Positions 5,022 to 6,007 of a DNA stretch of 6,007 nt are shown here, piece by piece. The stretch spans positions 1-6,007 of the forward strand of contig CAJCIF010000515.1 in assembly GCA_903970355.1 (NCBI GenBank), read 5' to 3'. Under the pieces are notes generated by a model that was not told the origin of the DNA, ran no database searches, and saw only the letters and a program-made list of their open reading frames with translations. The stretch's first letter is position 1. Every line of letters begins with the position of its first letter. Position numbers and translations under genes: made by a program. Source of the DNA: Actinomycetota bacterium. Its GTDB lineage: Bacteria > Cyanobacteriota > Vampirovibrionia > Obscuribacterales > Obscuribacteraceae.

Positions 5022-6007
5022 ATGCAACTACTTTTGACTGGTGGATTGGGTTTCATCGGCAGCAATCTGGTTCGCCATTTTCTGAAAACCTACCCGAACT
5101 ACACAATCATCAATTTGGATGCGGTTACATACGCAGGGCATCCTGAGAATCTATCGGATATCGAAAAGGATCCTCGCTACAAATTTGTGCGTGGCTCAAT
5201 CGATGACGTAAGACTGGTCAACGAGATTATCTCGGGACAGAAGTTCGGACCAATAGATGGCGTTATCAATCTGGCAGCGGAGTCGCACGTAGACCGCTCC
5301 ATACTTGATCCGAGCGTCTTTGTTAAAACGAACGTCTTGGGCACGCAAGTACTTCTAGATGCCACTCTTCGTTACGGCAAACAGGAAAGCACTACTGGTG
5401 GTACCACCTATCGCATTCGCTATTTGCAAGTTTCAACTGACGAAGTATACGGTTCACTGGGACCGGAAGGTTACTTTACTGAAGAAACAGCGCTTTCACC
5501 AAACAGCCCATACTCAGCCAGTAAGGCTGCCGCTGACTTGGTTTGCAGAGCTTTCTTCCATACATTCGGATTGCCGGTTATGACCACGCGTTGTTCAAAC
5601 AACTACGGTCCGTACCAGTTTCCAGAAAAACTGATTCCACTTTTCATAGCCAACGCCCTTAGCAACAAGCAAGTGCCTGTCTATGGAGATGGCCTGAACG
5701 TTCGTGACTGGTTACATGTTGAAGATCACTGTTCGGCAATCGATCTCGTATTTCACCGAGGACAGCCCGGTGAGGTCTACAACATAGGCGGCAACAACGA
5801 ACGCAAAAATATTGAGATCACTAAACTGATCTTATCTGAGCTGGGCAGACCAGAGTCTTTAATCAAATATGTAGAGGACAGGCTTGGCCATGACAGGCGT
5901 TATGCCATAGATTCCGCCAAAATTCAGAAGGAACTAGGTTGGGAGCCGAAATATACATTTGAAACCGGCATACGCGGCACGATTAACTGGTACAAACAAA
6001 ACCAGAA
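5022..6007 (+). CDS. rmlB: dTDP-glucose 4,6-dehydratase, 3' end cut by window edge
   Basis: Cytosolic NAD-dependent short-chain dehydrogenase/reductase that turns dTDP-glucose into dTDP-4-keto-6-deoxyglucose, the second step of dTDP-rhamnose synthesis, using the product of RmlA. The frame is open to the window end with 328 residues visible; the family is usually 330-360 aa, so only the tail is missing. The Rossmann motif is TGGLGFIGSN (G7-x-x-G10-x-x-G13), followed by NLDAVTYAGHPENL, typical of RmlB, and LAAESHVDRSI. The catalytic set is STDEVYG (T139, D140, E141) with Y164 and K168 in PYSASK. Substrate-binding stretches TRCSNNYGPYQFPEKLIPL and VYGDGLNVRDWLHVEDHC are also present, as is the RLGHDRRYAID motif. 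Together these separate it from UDP-glucose epimerases and UDP-glucuronate enzymes. It is separated from GT2 by 412 bp and probably has its own promoter. rmlC or rmlD could follow to the right. Confidence 0.95.
   Translation, partial: MQLLLTGGLGFIGSNLVRHFLKTYPNYTIINLDAVTYAGHPENLSDIEKDPRYKFVRGSIDDVRLVNEIISGQKFGPIDGVINLAAESHVDRSILDPSVFVKTNVLGTQVLLDATLRYGKQESTTGGTTYRIRYLQVSTDEVYGSLGPEGYFTEETALSPNSPYSASKAAADLVCRAFFHTFGLPVMTTRCSNNYGPYQFPEKLIPLFIANALSNKQVPVYGDGLNVRDWLHVEDHCSAIDLVFHRGQPGEVYNIGGNNERKNIEITKLILSELGRPESLIKYVEDRLGHDRRYAIDSAKIQKELGWEPKYTFETGIRGTINWYKQNQ

Noticed and set aside
1..6007. CRISPR arrays, tRNA or rRNA genes, insertion sequences, attachment sites
   Set aside because: I saw no regularly spaced repeats, cloverleaf, transposase motif or terminal inverted repeat on reading both strands.

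Overview
The window looks like part of a chromosomal cell-surface polysaccharide locus of a bacterium with moderate GC and ordinary Shine-Dalgarno signals. It holds four glycan genes, a two-PAS sensor histidine kinase and one small unrecognised gene. The kinase and the long-form RmlA resemble what I would expect in Cyanobacteriota or their non-photosynthetic relatives (Melainabacteria/Obscuribacterales). That placement is an impression from protein style, not a demonstrated one.

Layout: (1) 1-1320, + strand: C-terminal part of a PAS-PAS-HisKA-HATPase histidine kinase, cut by the left window edge. (2) 1321-1417: short gap between convergent genes with two stem-loops whose loops are complementary. 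(3) 1418-1759 (possibly to 1807), - strand: small, charged, cysteine-free protein of unknown function, with an 11-bp tandem repeat upstream. (4) 1906-2979 and 2999-3598, - strand: a two-gene unit made of a membrane phosphoglycosyl transferase followed by long-form glucose-1-phosphate thymidylyltransferase (rmlA). (5) 3599-3721: divergent promoter region. (6) 3722-4609, + strand: family 2 glycosyltransferase of the rhamnosyltransferase-like type. (7) 4610-5021: 412-bp non-coding stretch, pyrimidine-rich at its left end, with inverted repeats. (8) 5022 to the right edge, + strand: dTDP-glucose 4,6-dehydratase (rmlB), lacking only its last few residues.

How they fit together: RmlA makes dTDP-glucose from glucose-1-phosphate and dTTP, and RmlB converts it to dTDP-4-keto-6-deoxyglucose, the shared precursor of dTDP-rhamnose and other dTDP-deoxysugars. 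The phosphoglycosyl transferase would load the first sugar phosphate onto undecaprenyl phosphate, and the GT2 enzyme would add a later sugar, plausibly the deoxysugar. rmlC and rmlD are not in the window and may lie to the right of rmlB. The kinase points towards this locus and is separated from it by the small gene; nothing here shows that it regulates the locus.

I did not find a clear undescribed system. The best leads are the stem-loop pair with complementary loops at 1322-1397, the unrecognised small gene with its tandem-repeat upstream region, and the long structured leader of rmlB.
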